A stretch of 40,363 nt of DNA from a virus: positions 1 through 40,363 of the IMG/VR virus record IMGVR_UViG_3300042466_002033; one strand, written 5' to 3'. This document shows positions 1-7,581 of this stretch, piece after piece (position 1 is the stretch's first letter; every line of letters starts with the position of its first letter). The notes under the pieces were generated by a model. It saw only the letters and a list, made by a program, of their open reading frames with translations, was not told the origin of the DNA and searched no databases. Made by a program: the position numbers and the translations under genes.

Positions 1-2
1 TG

Positions 3-524
3 CTGATCGGTCATGCACAAGTCAAGCGGGTGGAGCCGCCTGATCAAGTGCAAGCCTACGACCGCTATGAGCTGAAGCTCATTAAGCAGACGGGGCCGCT
101 GGTGAAGGAATGGGTGGACCACCTGTTTTTTCTCAACTTCAAGACACGCATCGTGGAGTCGGAATCTGGCAAAGCCAAGGGCCGAGGCGGCAAGGAGCGG
201 GTGCTCTATACCACGCATACGGCGGCATACGATGCCAAGACTCGCTCGGAGCTGGCGGATGAGTTGCCTCTGGACTACGCGAGCATTTCCTCGCTCTTTG
301 GGGCGGTGAAGGCTCCGGTGGCGGCTGCGGCTCAAGCCTATGCGGCGGCTCAACCTCTGGAGACTTACCTCGAACCCCATGAACAGGCGGTGAATGCCTG
401 GCTCTTGGCGAAGGGCAAGATCACCGAGGGGCAGACTTGGCGGGATATGCCGCCTGCGCTGCGGGACCAGGTATCGGCGAGGCCGGAGGATTTCCTCCAA
501 GCTGTGGCGAAAGCTGTTGCGTGA
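3..524 (+). CDS. Sak4-like RecA-fold ATPase, C-terminal part (5' truncated)
   Basis: The reading frame is open from the window edge and stops at 524, so this is the C-terminal 173 residues of a longer protein. The visible text starts with LIGHAQVKRV followed by a Tyr/Glu-rich helix and VKEWVDHLFFLNF, which resembles the C-terminal half of the Sak4/AAA_24 phage nucleotide-binding family, single-strand annealing recombinases. The Walker A region would lie upstream of the window. It heads an operon with a nuclease, SSB-like protein, resolvase and helicase, which fits a recombination or replication role. A GTG at 30 could be read as a start, but family-like sequence continues upstream of it. The family call is from recognition of the C-terminal pattern only. 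Confidence 0.6.
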   Translation: MIGHAQVKRVEPPDQVQAYDRYELKLIKQTGPLVKEWVDHLFFLNFKTRIVESESGKAKGRGGKERVLYTTHTAAYDAKTRSELADELPLDYASISSLFGAVKAPVAAAAQAYAAAQPLETYLEPHEQAVNAWLLAKGKITEGQTWRDMPPALRDQVSARPEDFLQAVAKAVA

Positions 525-784
525 GCGTCGAGCGCACATGTCGCGAGGTGCTGGGGGAGGACATTGGGTTGTTCCAACTCAAAACCTCCCCCGATGGGGG
601 GATCCAACGCCGCCTGCGTTACGAAACCTACTCGCACAGCGACATTCGCGCTCTACCGCCCTACCTCTCGGTCTCGAGCTGCGATGAATTCAACGCTGCG
701 TGCGACAGGTTTCTGGCCTCCCGAGGAAAAAAGACAGGAAGAGATTACGCAAAACACATCAACAAAAAGCATTATGACATCTAA
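521..784 (+). CDS. Small conserved-looking phage protein, 87 aa, unknown function
   Basis: A GTG start at 521 overlaps the TGA of the upstream ATPase gene (GTGA), and the stop at 782-784 overlaps the ATG at 774 of the next gene. These two junctions are the main reason for calling it real. The product is mixed basic/acidic with a Tyr-rich middle (RRLRYETYSHSDIRALPPY) and a lysine-rich C-terminus ending HINKKHYDI. It has no membrane segment or metal motif that I recognise. A competing reading extends the downstream nuclease upstream to 564 in another frame, but that extension is low-complexity and lacks family features. Function unknown. Confidence 0.55.
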   Translation: MSVERTCREVLGEDIGLFQLKTSPDGGIQRRLRYETYSHSDIRALPPYLSVSSCDEFNAACDRFLASRGKKTGRDYAKHINKKHYDI

Positions 785-1808
785 TATCAGACACAGCATG
801 CTGCCGAAGCTGGCGGCTTGCCCGAAATACACACCGAAGCCGGGGGATGCGGGTCCAGCGGCCCTGCGGGGAACGGTGATGGACGAGGCTTTTCGTTTGG
901 GGTTGCAGGGCGACCGCTCGAAAATCGACGCGCTGCCGGCGGAGGACCGCCCAGCGGTGGAGTGGGCGGTCGCCCTTATGGAGGACTACAAGCGGACGGG
1001 CACCATCGAGGCTCGGGAGGAATACTTGGCCATGCACACTCCAGGCATCGCCCATGTCGGCACGGCCGATGCGCTCTGCGAGAAGCTCGGCTGGGTGGCA
1101 GACCTCAAGACGGGGTCCGTGCGTGGATATATGGAACAGCTCGCAGCCTACTGCTACGCCATGATGCACAAGAACTTTGAGCAGGACTACGCTGCGCATT
1201 TGCTCTACTGCGACCACCAAGTGGTGAAGAGCTACCGCTTCACGCTGGAGCAGGCCAAGCAGATTGTGGAACGCATTATTGCGGAGGTGAATGACCCGTC
1301 TGCAGAGCCTCGGGCGTCGGAATACTGCGGCTGGTGTGCGAATCACGATTCGTGCCCTGCCGTTGTGAAGCCGGTGGAGCAGGGCTTGGCGGTGATCGCC
1401 GAGGGAGTCCAGACCCTGCCAGCGATGTTGGAGCGGGTGCTGGAGTCGCCGGAAAAGCTCGGGCAATTTGTGGCGCAGTGGAAGGCCGTGGAAAAGGCCA
1501 TCGCCGAACCGGCTCTGGAGGCGCTCAAGGCGATGCTCGAGGACGGCCGCGAGGTGGATGGCTGGAAGCTGACCGAGGTGAAGGGGCGCGAATACTTTGA
1601 TGTGGAGGGGATTCTGTGGGTGGCGAGGGAGACGAATGCGCCGGTGGAATCCATCATCCTGGCACTCGGGGGAAAGATGTCCGGCAAAGCCTACCGCGAG
1701 TGGGCGGCGCAACTGGGCAAAGAACCGCTGAACGCGCATGTGCGCACGGGTTCGACGACAAAGCAACTCAGACAAGTGAAAACAAAACAAACCAAACAAC
1801 TAAACTAA
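774..1808 (+). CDS. PD-(D/E)XK nuclease, Cas4/RecB-like, with likely Fe-S cluster
   Basis: The 344-aa product shows the RecB/Cas4 nuclease core: GTAD (Asp99), VADLKTG (Asp110, Lys112) and QLAAY (Gln122), in the spacing expected for PD-(D/E)XK exonucleases of the phage DUF2800-like group. One early cysteine (Cys16) and a late CGWCANHDSC cluster (Cys185, 188, 194) match the four-cysteine Fe-S arrangement of Cas4/AddB-type nucleases; that the cluster forms is inference. The role is probably 5'-end resection of DNA to feed the single-strand annealing ATPase upstream. ATG 774 is chosen over the frame's earlier start (564) because the nuclease fold begins here and it overlaps the upstream stop; no clear Shine-Dalgarno is present. 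Confidence 0.8.
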   Translation: MTSNIRHSMLPKLAACPKYTPKPGDAGPAALRGTVMDEAFRLGLQGDRSKIDALPAEDRPAVEWAVALMEDYKRTGTIEAREEYLAMHTPGIAHVGTADALCEKLGWVADLKTGSVRGYMEQLAAYCYAMMHKNFEQDYAAHLLYCDHQVVKSYRFTLEQAKQIVERIIAEVNDPSAEPRASEYCGWCANHDSCPAVVKPVEQGLAVIAEGVQTLPAMLERVLESPEKLGQFVAQWKAVEKAIAEPALEALKAMLEDGREVDGWKLTEVKGREYFDVEGILWVARETNAPVESIILALGGKMSGKAYREWAAQLGKEPLNAHVRTGSTTKQLRQVKTKQTKQLN

Positions 1809-1811
1809 TAT

Positions 1812-2306
1812 ATGGATAACGAAAATAGATATGTGAACGAGTCGGGCCGCTACCTTTGCAAGGTGAAGGCGCCGGGGAATGGCTGGATCGGGGTGTCGGG
1901 GAGCGGGAGCGAATTCATTCGCATTCCATTGCTTGTGACCGATGCGGGCTCGCAGGAGGGGCGCGAGATCGTGTGGCGGGGCTACCTGACGGAGGCCGCG
2001 GCGCGGCGGACGATCCAGACGCTGGACGATTGCTTTGGCAAGAACTGGGACATCAAGTCCTTGGCCAGCGGGGCGGCGAGCTTTGCGGGTCAGATGGCTC
2101 GGATCACGGTGGACTCCGAAGAATACAACGGGGAGACTCGGCACAAGGTGAAGTGGCTGAACCCTGCGGAGATGGCTCCGAAGAACGAGGTGGATTCCAC
2201 GGTGATCGAGGCGCTGGCCGAGCGGGTGGCGAAGATCGACCGGGGCGATGATGTGAAGGCGCCAACGAAACCTGCACCCAAAACCTCGGACGACATTCCG
2301 TTTTAA
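1812..2306 (+). CDS. Phage single-stranded DNA-binding protein (DUF669-like)
   Basis: A 164-aa protein starting 3 nt after the nuclease stop. The N-terminal beta-rich stretch (GRYLCKVKAPGNGW) and the central TEAAARRTIQTLDDCFG helix resemble phage DUF669-type SSB analogues. The C-terminus is a charged, proline-containing linker ending in DDIPF, the acidic tip used by SSBs to recruit partner proteins. It probably coats ssDNA during replication and annealing. Its position between a recombination nuclease and a resolvase supports this. The assignment rests on the C-terminal tip and context more than on a diagnosable OB-fold motif. Confidence 0.7.
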   Translation: MDNENRYVNESGRYLCKVKAPGNGWIGVSGSGSEFIRIPLLVTDAGSQEGREIVWRGYLTEAAARRTIQTLDDCFGKNWDIKSLASGAASFAGQMARITVDSEEYNGETRHKVKWLNPAEMAPKNEVDSTVIEALAERVAKIDRGDDVKAPTKPAPKTSDDIPF

Positions 2307-2308
2307 CC

Positions 2309-2536
2309 ATGAGGGGGATACTGGAATTCGACCTGCCGCAGGACCAAGCGGAGATGCGCTACGCACAGGCGGGGCTGGATGCCTTGCTGGTGCTGAACGA
2401 TCTGGACCAAGAGTGCCGGAGCCGTCTCAAGCACGGCGCCGGCGCGTTTGCCGACCTCGATGAGAGCACCATCGAGCGGGTCCGCGAATGGGTGAGAGGC
2501 GAGTCGGTGCGAAGGAACCTACCGGAGTTGGAATGA
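2309..2536 (+). CDS. Small phage protein, 75 aa, replication-module accessory
   Basis: Begins 2 nt after the SSB-like gene. The text (GILEFDLPQDQAEMRYA ... VLNDLDQECRSRLKHG) resembles a short protein often found in phage replication modules that begins with a TLEFNLPEE-like motif and carries a conserved DLDQxxR segment. The family has no function I can name. The product is acidic, all-soluble and helical. Tight spacing implies co-translation with its neighbours. The gene call is secure; the role is unknown. Confidence 0.65.
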   Translation: MRGILEFDLPQDQAEMRYAQAGLDALLVLNDLDQECRSRLKHGAGAFADLDESTIERVREWVRGESVRRNLPELE

Positions 2537-2539
2537 GGC

Positions 2540-2746
2540 ATGATCTGGAACCGGCCAGTCACAGAAGCGTGCAATTTCAATGCTCGCCGATGCATGTGCC
2601 TCAAGAAGAAACGCTACGACACAAAAGAAATGGCCGCCGCGAAGTTGGAGAAGCGCATGGCCTCGGAGAAAAACCCACCAGAATACCTGCGAGCCTACCA
2701 CTGCATCATATGTAAGGGCTGGCACTTAACGAAACAGAAAAGATGA
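2540..2746 (+). CDS. Small zinc-binding (treble-clef-like) phage protein
   Basis: A 68-aa basic protein with CMC near residue 18 and YHCIICKGWHLT near the C-terminus. The pattern Cys-x-Cys, then Cys-x2-Cys-x2-Trp-His-Leu-Thr, is typical of a family of short phage zinc-binding proteins with a treble-clef or recombination-endonuclease-like look. Four cysteines and a histidine could bind one zinc. It overlaps the RuvC-like gene by 4 nt (ATGA). It may bind nucleic acid; no catalytic residues are evident and function is not established. Confidence 0.6.
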   Translation: MIWNRPVTEACNFNARRCMCLKKKRYDTKEMAAAKLEKRMASEKNPPEYLRAYHCIICKGWHLTKQKR

Positions 2747-3177
2747 GATTATTTATAGGAATAGACCCCGGTATCAACGGCGGCATCGCGTTCATCCCAA
2801 GCACCGGCAACCCTTGGGCGCACAAGATGCCTGAGACGGACAAGGACCTCATGGAGCTCCTGCGGGATTCCATCAACATCGCCACGCCGAAAGCGCTCAT
2901 CGAGCTGGTGCATTCCTCGCCGCAAATGGGTGTCAAGTCGGCATTTACTTTTGGTGAGGGCTACGGCCGTTTGCAGATGGCACTGACGGCGCTTGGCATC
3001 CCCTACGAGCGCATCAGGCCCGCCATGTGGCAGAAGGCGATGGGCTGCCTCACCAAAGGAGACAAGAATGTCTCGAAGAGCAGGGCGCAGGAGCTTTTCC
3101 CCTCCATAAAGGTCACGCATGCCATTGCAGATGCTCTCCTTATAGCCGAGCACAACCGGAGAACAGCGACAATTTAA
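2743..3177 (+). CDS. RuvC-like Holliday junction resolvase
   Basis: A 144-aa RNase H-fold endonuclease. It opens with FIGIDPGINGG (Asp8), has IELV at 53-56 (Glu54) and ends with THAIADALLIAEH (Asp130), which supply the acidic residues expected for two-metal catalysis in RuvC-family resolvases. The GRLQMALTALGIPYERIRPAMWQK stretch (positions 75-98) matches the family's junction-binding region. Phages use such enzymes to resolve branched DNA before packaging. The start overlaps the previous gene by ATGA, and the stop TAA shares its last A with the next gene's ATG. Confidence 0.85.
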   Translation: MRLFIGIDPGINGGIAFIPSTGNPWAHKMPETDKDLMELLRDSINIATPKALIELVHSSPQMGVKSAFTFGEGYGRLQMALTALGIPYERIRPAMWQKAMGCLTKGDKNVSKSRAQELFPSIKVTHAIADALLIAEHNRRTATI

Positions 3178-4691
3178 TGCAATACCCCGAAAAAGAGAGC
3201 GCCGTTGTTGGCTACATTAGCGTCGCTGGATTCGCCGGCGTGCCGAAGTCGGCGGTCGTGGACCCCGAGGCATTCAGCTCAACGCTGAATGGGCTCTACT
3301 ACGCCGCCGCGCACCGGCTCCACCACGCTGGCAAAGCGGTGGTAGGCACGACGATCCTCGAGGCCATCGAGCGGGAGCCGTATTGGCTGAAGCTCGCCGA
3401 GGCCGAGGCGCAGGCCGCCGGGATGGTGTCGTGGCAGGATGGCGTGGTGCTGGCAGATACCTCGCTGGCATTCAACCCAGCGGGCGGCGCCATCATTGCC
3501 GAATACCTGGCCGACATTTCCTCCGCCTCGAACCACCGCAAGGCGACGCAGATCGGGCGTAAACTGGCGACCGGCGACATGCCTGTGGCCGAGGCGCTCG
3601 AGGAACTGAAACTCCTGGCGAAGCCCAAGTCGGCCATGGTCGGCGTGGAGATGCATACCTTCGAGCAACTTTGGGAATACAAGGCGGAAGACGATTCCAG
3701 CACCTTGGTGGGGAACCGCTGGCTGTGCCGTGGCGGCCAACTCCTCCTCCTCGGTCAGTCGGGCATCGGCAAATCCTCCTACACACTCCAGCAGGCGATG
3801 ACCTGGGCGCTGGGCATGCCGTTCTTTGGAATGAAGCCTAAGCAGAAGCTCAAGTGCCTGATCGTGCAGGCTGAGAACGATATGGGCGACATGGCCGAAG
3901 TGGTGCAAGGCGTGATGTCCTATGTCGTCGCGCAAAGCAAGATGACGCAGCGCGAAGCGGTGGATATCCTGCGGGAGAATGTGGTCGTGGCTCGGGTCAC
4001 AGCACAGACCGGCGAGGCATTCATCGAGGTGATCCGCGAGCTGATCGTCAAGCACGGGCCGTTCGATCTGGTCTACGGGGATCCGCTGCTGTCATTCATC
4101 GGCGACGACATTTCCCAACAAGCTGTAGCCAGTCACTTCCTGCGCGAGCTCTGCAACCCGCTGGCCTTCGAGCATGGGTTCGCATGGGTATGGAGTCACC
4201 ACACCGGCAAACCACAAAGCGACAGCAAGAGCCGAGCGCATTGGAATGCGAATGACTACGCCTACATCGGCCTCGGCTCATCTGAGCTAACGAACTGGGC
4301 ACGCGCCATCTGCGTGCTGCAAACCACCAAGCATGAAGGAATCTTCAAGGTTCTCCTGGCCAAGCGTGGCAACCGCGCCGCTGTAGTAGACGAACACGGC
4401 CACCCGACCACGGACATCATCATCAAGCACGCCGACAAGGGACTGCACTGGGAAGTCGCAGAACTCCCCGAGGAGACCCAAGAAGAGGGCAAGCCGCAGG
4501 GTAAAGCGGGACGCACGCCGAAGATATCTGCCCTCGATGAGGCTGAGATCGTGGCAAAGCACGCAGTATGGCCGCAAGGCGCTCGGGGATTCTATGCCGA
4601 GATGACGGCCAAGTATGGCGTGTCCCGCGACACTATCGAACGAATTCTCCGCCGGTCCAAGAAGGCCGAGCAATCACTCAAAGCAGCATGA
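3177..4691 (+). CDS. RepA/AAA_25-type replicative helicase
   Basis: A 504-aa protein. An N-terminal helical region (about 10-150) resembles the DnaB-type N-terminal collar. A RecA-fold ATPase follows, with Walker A GQSGIGKS at 193-200, a likely Walker B in the LVYGDP segment near residue 300 and a WVWSHH sensor-like stretch, as in hexameric RepA-like (AAA_25) helicases. The C-terminus (GFYAEMTAKYGVSRDTIERI) looks like an appended helix-turn-helix. The product probably unwinds phage DNA, and the C-terminal HTH might contact the repeat array directly downstream. ATG 3177 is preferred because it overlaps the resolvase stop; an earlier start at 3027 lies inside the resolvase gene. No DNA polymerase is visible in the window. 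Confidence 0.8.
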   Translation: MQYPEKESAVVGYISVAGFAGVPKSAVVDPEAFSSTLNGLYYAAAHRLHHAGKAVVGTTILEAIEREPYWLKLAEAEAQAAGMVSWQDGVVLADTSLAFNPAGGAIIAEYLADISSASNHRKATQIGRKLATGDMPVAEALEELKLLAKPKSAMVGVEMHTFEQLWEYKAEDDSSTLVGNRWLCRGGQLLLLGQSGIGKSSYTLQQAMTWALGMPFFGMKPKQKLKCLIVQAENDMGDMAEVVQGVMSYVVAQSKMTQREAVDILRENVVVARVTAQTGEAFIEVIRELIVKHGPFDLVYGDPLLSFIGDDISQQAVASHFLRELCNPLAFEHGFAWVWSHHTGKPQSDSKSRAHWNANDYAYIGLGSSELTNWARAICVLQTTKHEGIFKVLLAKRGNRAAVVDEHGHPTTDIIIKHADKGLHWEVAELPEETQEEGKPQGKAGRTPKISALDEAEIVAKHAVWPQGARGFYAEMTAKYGVSRDTIERILRRSKKAEQSLKAA

Positions 4692-4697
4692 AAACAA

Positions 4698-4874
4698 GTG
4701 CCGCAGAATTACCGCAGAATTACCGCAGAATAGAAATTATGCGGCACAGGATGACTGCCGCAAAATTAGTGCCGCATAATCCCCCCTTAAAGGGGGGGAA
4801 TTATTCTGCGGCACTTAATTTTTCGGCGTCGTCATTTCCGTCCTGTAATTGCCGCAAAATAGATTTGTGCGGTA
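4698..4874 (+). repeat. Iteron-like repeat array with central GC hairpin: candidate replication origin
   Basis: Eight clear copies and one degenerate copy of a TGCCGCARAATTA-like unit lie in 177 bp. Plus-strand copies are at 4699-4711, 4711-4722, 4722-4732, 4756-4768, 4770-4780 and 4850-4861; inverted copies are at 4735-4747 and 4799-4814, with a weak inverted one at 4865-4874. The copies at 4770 and 4799 face each other across a C6-TTAAA-G7 hairpin (4781-4798). An array directly after a replicative helicase gene fits iteron-type origins. It could instead be a multi-operator control region or, through the hairpin, a terminator. Confidence 0.6.
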
Positions 4875-4881
4875 GCACACT

Positions 4882-5139
4882 ATGAACACCCCCAAAAAAC
4901 AAACCGACCCATACATCGCTTGCCAAGCATGCGGCCGCGAATGGCAAGACCACCCAGGCGTCGCCCACACCTGCCGGCTTGCCTCAGACCTCGCATCCTC
5001 CCTCCGCTGGGCGCTCAACCACATCGAGCCCCCAGAATACACCCGAGATATCTCCGAGCAGGAAGTCTACTGGCATTCCGCAGAAGAAGCCCGGCGACTC
5101 GTCGTTGAGGCCAGCAATTGGAAATACCCACGCCCATGA
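4882..5139 (+). CDS. Small hypothetical protein, possible zinc binding, 85 aa
   Basis: The first gene after the repeat array. CQACG at 14-18 and HTC at 29-31 give three cysteines plus a histidine, a plausible single zinc site (AxCGREWxDH-like). The C-terminal half is acidic and helical with several Trp/Tyr residues. It overlaps the next gene by ATGA at 5136. I do not recognise the family. Such short CxxC proteins are common in phage early regions. Confidence 0.55.
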   Translation: MNTPKKQTDPYIACQACGREWQDHPGVAHTCRLASDLASSLRWALNHIEPPEYTRDISEQEVYWHSAEEARRLVVEASNWKYPRP

Positions 5140-5924
5140 AACCCAAACGATCCGCCAAACCCGAAACAAAGCACAGCATCGCAACCAAGCTGGCCGCAGA
5201 ATTCCATGTCAGCGTCCAGACAGCCACCCAATGGTTCGATGCCGGTTGCCCGATGAACTACGAGGAGGCCAAGGAATGGAAGCTCCAGAGGCGCGCACAG
5301 GCCGCGATTAAGTCCGAGATGGGGTCTAAGCCTAATAAGCTCGAGAAAGCGTTAGAACAGGCCGCTGCGTGCGAAGAAACGGTCAACTGGGATGCGATGA
5401 GCAGTCAGTTTCGCCAGATGTGCGATATCGTAGCCGATTTCTACCTCATGGGCATGACGGTCTCAGCTATCAACACAAAGCTGGGAGTAAAACCCGCTGT
5501 CATCTCCCGCATCATCGCTAACCACCCAGACACTAAAGACAAGGAAGCCCAAGTTGCAGCCTCAAGCTGGAAAGATGTCCGCCGCCTGGCAGTCGATGCC
5601 CTCCGCGACAAACTCAACGACCCAACCCAAGTCAGCAAGATGAAAGCCGCCGAGCTCAACTTCGTAGCCGGAACCGCTCAAGACAAGATCCGCGACAGCG
5701 AAGGAGGAGCACAGCTCACCATCAACATCAACCAGAAGATCAATGCGTTGTCGTTTGAGGAGCTCATCAACAGCATCCCCAAGAAGGCCGATGACATCGA
5801 TGGCGAATTCCAGATCGAGACCCCCTCGGGAACCAGTAGCGAGGCGGAGAACCCTCCGTCAAACTTGCCGCTCAGTCTCAATAACGGACCCAAAAACAAG
5901 GGAATTACTGACGCGTCCGAGTAA
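5136..5924 (+). CDS. DNA-binding protein, candidate terminase small subunit
   Basis: A 262-aa product. Residues around 18-45 (KLAAEFHVSVQTATQWFDAGCP) form a MerR/Nu1-like helix-turn-helix. A second HTH-like stretch (MTVSAINTKLGVKPAVISRII) lies near the middle, and the segment KMKAAELNFVAGTAQDKIRD recalls helical oligomerisation regions in small-terminase-like proteins. The tail is acidic and low complexity. Located about 1.9 kb upstream of the large terminase, it is the best candidate for the DNA-recognition subunit of the packaging motor. A transcriptional or replication regulator is the alternative. ATG 5136 is chosen for its overlap with the upstream stop. Confidence 0.5.
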   Translation: MKPKRSAKPETKHSIATKLAAEFHVSVQTATQWFDAGCPMNYEEAKEWKLQRRAQAAIKSEMGSKPNKLEKALEQAAACEETVNWDAMSSQFRQMCDIVADFYLMGMTVSAINTKLGVKPAVISRIIANHPDTKDKEAQVAASSWKDVRRLAVDALRDKLNDPTQVSKMKAAELNFVAGTAQDKIRDSEGGAQLTININQKINALSFEELINSIPKKADDIDGEFQIETPSGTSSEAENPPSNLPLSLNNGPKNKGITDASE

Positions 5925-5999
5925 GTCACTGCAAATCAACACAAGCTCACTATCTATAAGAGGCGTTATCAGAAGTTATCAACCAATAATCGCCAGATA

Positions 6000-6040
6000 G
6001 GGGGGGGGAGGGGGGTCGGTCCGCTGGCTCCGCAAAATTA
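6000..6040. other. G-rich tract plus lone iteron-like copy in a 146-bp noncoding gap
   Basis: Between the candidate small terminase (stop 5924) and the next start (6071) lie a G9-A-G6 run (6000-6015), a C5 run (6041-6045) and one copy of CCGCAAAATTA (6030-6040), which matches the core of the 4.7-kb repeat array. G- and C-runs could pair or the G-run could form a quadruplex. A packaging-start site (pac or cos) next to a small terminase gene is possible, but nothing here proves it. Confidence 0.3.
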
Positions 6041-6070
6041 CCCCCACTCGTCCAGCCGCCGAAAAATTTT

Positions 6071-6349
6071 ATGAAAAAAACCCAATCGAACAAGCAAGAA
6101 ACAAAACAAGATCAACCATTTGCCCCGCCCGAGTGGCCGAGGATGGGCAAGGCCGCGCCTGGGCGGCAGCCGCAGAACCCCCGTGTGTTGAGGGTAGACC
6201 TCGACGGCGAGGTGGTGAATGTGCAGGTCCGGTCGAATACCTTCTACCGGGCGAACGAGCCGGTCTTGGTGGGAGTGGACGCCGGAGGTGCGTTGGTGGC
6301 GGTGAAGCCGAAGACGAATGCGCTGTTGCACGGGGGGTATGAGGGATGA
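6071..6349 (+). CDS. Hypothetical protein, 92 aa
   Basis: A polar, lysine- and glutamine-rich N-terminus (about 1-30) is followed by a small beta-rich segment (RVLRVDLDGEVVNVQVRS ... EPVLVGVDAGGALVAVKP). No membrane segment, signal peptide or catalytic motif is evident. It overlaps the next gene by 4 nt and so heads a run of six or seven small coupled genes leading to the large terminase. Family not recognised. Confidence 0.55.
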   Translation: MKKTQSNKQETKQDQPFAPPEWPRMGKAAPGRQPQNPRVLRVDLDGEVVNVQVRSNTFYRANEPVLVGVDAGGALVAVKPKTNALLHGGYEG

Positions 6350-6543
6350 CGCCAAACGAAATGCTTTCTATGATTGCGCAGCTACGGCGCGAGCGCAATG
6401 AGGCTTTGGCTCAAGTCAAAGAGCTAATTTATATCGCCGAACGCGCTATCGATTTGGCTGAAATAGACTTTGAGAACGACAAGTTTGGAGTCGTCTCTGA
6501 GCTTCGGGATGGGGTGGAGCGGATCAAGGAGGGCGCGAAATGA
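6346..6543 (+). CDS. Short coiled-coil protein, 65 aa
   Basis: Almost entirely helical, with LRRERNEALAQVKEL early and a Glu/Asp-rich C-terminal half; heptad-like hydrophobic spacing predicts a coiled coil. It carries the first of five copies of an RERDEA-like motif spread over three neighbouring genes (DNA at 6391-6404). Start and stop overlap both neighbours by ATGA. No function can be assigned. Confidence 0.55.
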   Translation: MTPNEMLSMIAQLRRERNEALAQVKELIYIAERAIDLAEIDFENDKFGVVSELRDGVERIKEGAK

Positions 6544-7145
6544 GCGACACACCGGAGACAGACGCAAGTCGTGGATACGCACTTTCCAGCCACTACGGGC
6601 GGATTGAGGGGAGCTATCTGCAAATGGATCGTAGCGGGCCGTTTGTTCATGCAGAAGTAGCTCGCAAACTGGAACGCGAGCGCGACGAGGCGAGAGCGGA
6701 GCTATCCTTGAAATGTCAATCCGTGACAATCGCAAGTGGAACCATTTCCGACCTACTCAAAAAAAGCGAGCGTCTCGAAAAACAGATCGAAGGTTTGAAT
6801 AATTTTGCCAACGAAAGGTTTGATGAGATTCAGCGGGTTAGGCGCGAGCGTGACGAGGCGAAAGCAGAGCGCGACATCCTGCGGCTTGAGGCCCAACGCG
6901 AGGCCGAACACCACGACCGAATGGTTGGCGAACTCGAAAAGGTTTACAAAGAGCGCGATGAGGCGCGAGACGCAATCCCCGCTGGCGAATGGGTGGCCTA
7001 CGAAGACCACCAGAAAGTCCATGACGCTGCGAGTCGCCTATTGGTTGCAATCAACAAACAACTGCCAATCGGCTGTTTTATATTGATAAACACCGAATAT
7101 CACAGACTCCAAAACGCGATTTACGGAAAGGATGAGGTAAAATGA
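6540..7145 (+). CDS. Coiled-coil phage protein with N-terminal TPETDA motif, 201 aa
   Basis: The N-terminus (MSDTPETDAS) and the following VHAEVARKLERERDEAR resemble a widespread but uncharacterised phage family that begins with a T-P-x-T-D-A motif followed by an A/V-R-x-L-E-R-E helix. Residues about 40-140 are continuous coiled coil with three copies of RERDEA-like text (DNA 6676-6692, 6844-6860, 6951-6965). The C-terminal 50 residues look globular. Gene boundaries overlap both neighbours. Role unknown. Confidence 0.6.
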   Translation: MSDTPETDASRGYALSSHYGRIEGSYLQMDRSGPFVHAEVARKLERERDEARAELSLKCQSVTIASGTISDLLKKSERLEKQIEGLNNFANERFDEIQRVRRERDEAKAERDILRLEAQREAEHHDRMVGELEKVYKERDEARDAIPAGEWVAYEDHQKVHDAASRLLVAINKQLPIGCFILINTEYHRLQNAIYGKDEVK

Positions 7146-7378
7146 AATCAATACAAGTTTCGCCTGATACAATCATTTCCGTCTGCGACGCACCAGACAA
7201 CGAGATCACCGTCAATGGGCGCATTTGGCGTTTTGATTTTGACCGGCACCTTGGACCGACTTGGCTCCGAAAGGATGGCTCCGACCGCAAGTGTCAGAAT
7301 CCGAACAAGAAAGTTTGGGATGAGTTTAAAAAATGGTTTGCTGAATACACTTGGAAAAATTGGGAGGAAACAAAATGA
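7142..7378 (+). CDS. Hypothetical protein, 78 aa
   Basis: A compact, Trp-rich protein (five Trp) with a beta-like N-terminal half (IQVSPDTIISVCDAPDNEITVNGRIWRFDFDRHLG) and a basic helical C-terminus (VWDEFKKWFAEYTWKNWEETK). The start overlaps the upstream stop, and its own stop overlaps the next ATG. Base composition is less GC-rich than the structural genes. I do not recognise it. Confidence 0.5.
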   Translation: MKSIQVSPDTIISVCDAPDNEITVNGRIWRFDFDRHLGPTWLRKDGSDRKCQNPNKKVWDEFKKWFAEYTWKNWEETK

Positions 7379-7581
7379 GCAGACCAACACCAGTGAGTGA
7401 TATGAAAACAAATATATTACGGTTGCTTTCGGAAAATGCGAAATTACAGCGAGAGCGCGACGAGGCGAGGGAGATCGCAGGCAGGTTGGCGCATTTTCTG
7501 GAGCGCCCAGCTTACTCGGTGGATGAGGCAATCGCCCGAATGGAGGCGTTGAATTCTTACAAGAAGCAAAAAAGCCAATGA
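7375..7581 (+). CDS. Short coiled-coil protein, 68 aa
   Basis: Start ATG 7375 is supported by a GGGAGGA Shine-Dalgarno about 8 nt upstream and the ATGA overlap; an in-frame start at 7351 lies inside the upstream gene. The product is a helix with LQRERDEAREIAGRLAHFLE, the fifth copy of the RERDEA-type motif in this cluster (DNA 7451-7467), and a C-terminal YSVDEAIARMEAL helix. Function unknown. Confidence 0.5.
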   Translation: MSRPTPVSDMKTNILRLLSENAKLQRERDEAREIAGRLAHFLERPAYSVDEAIARMEALNSYKKQKSQ

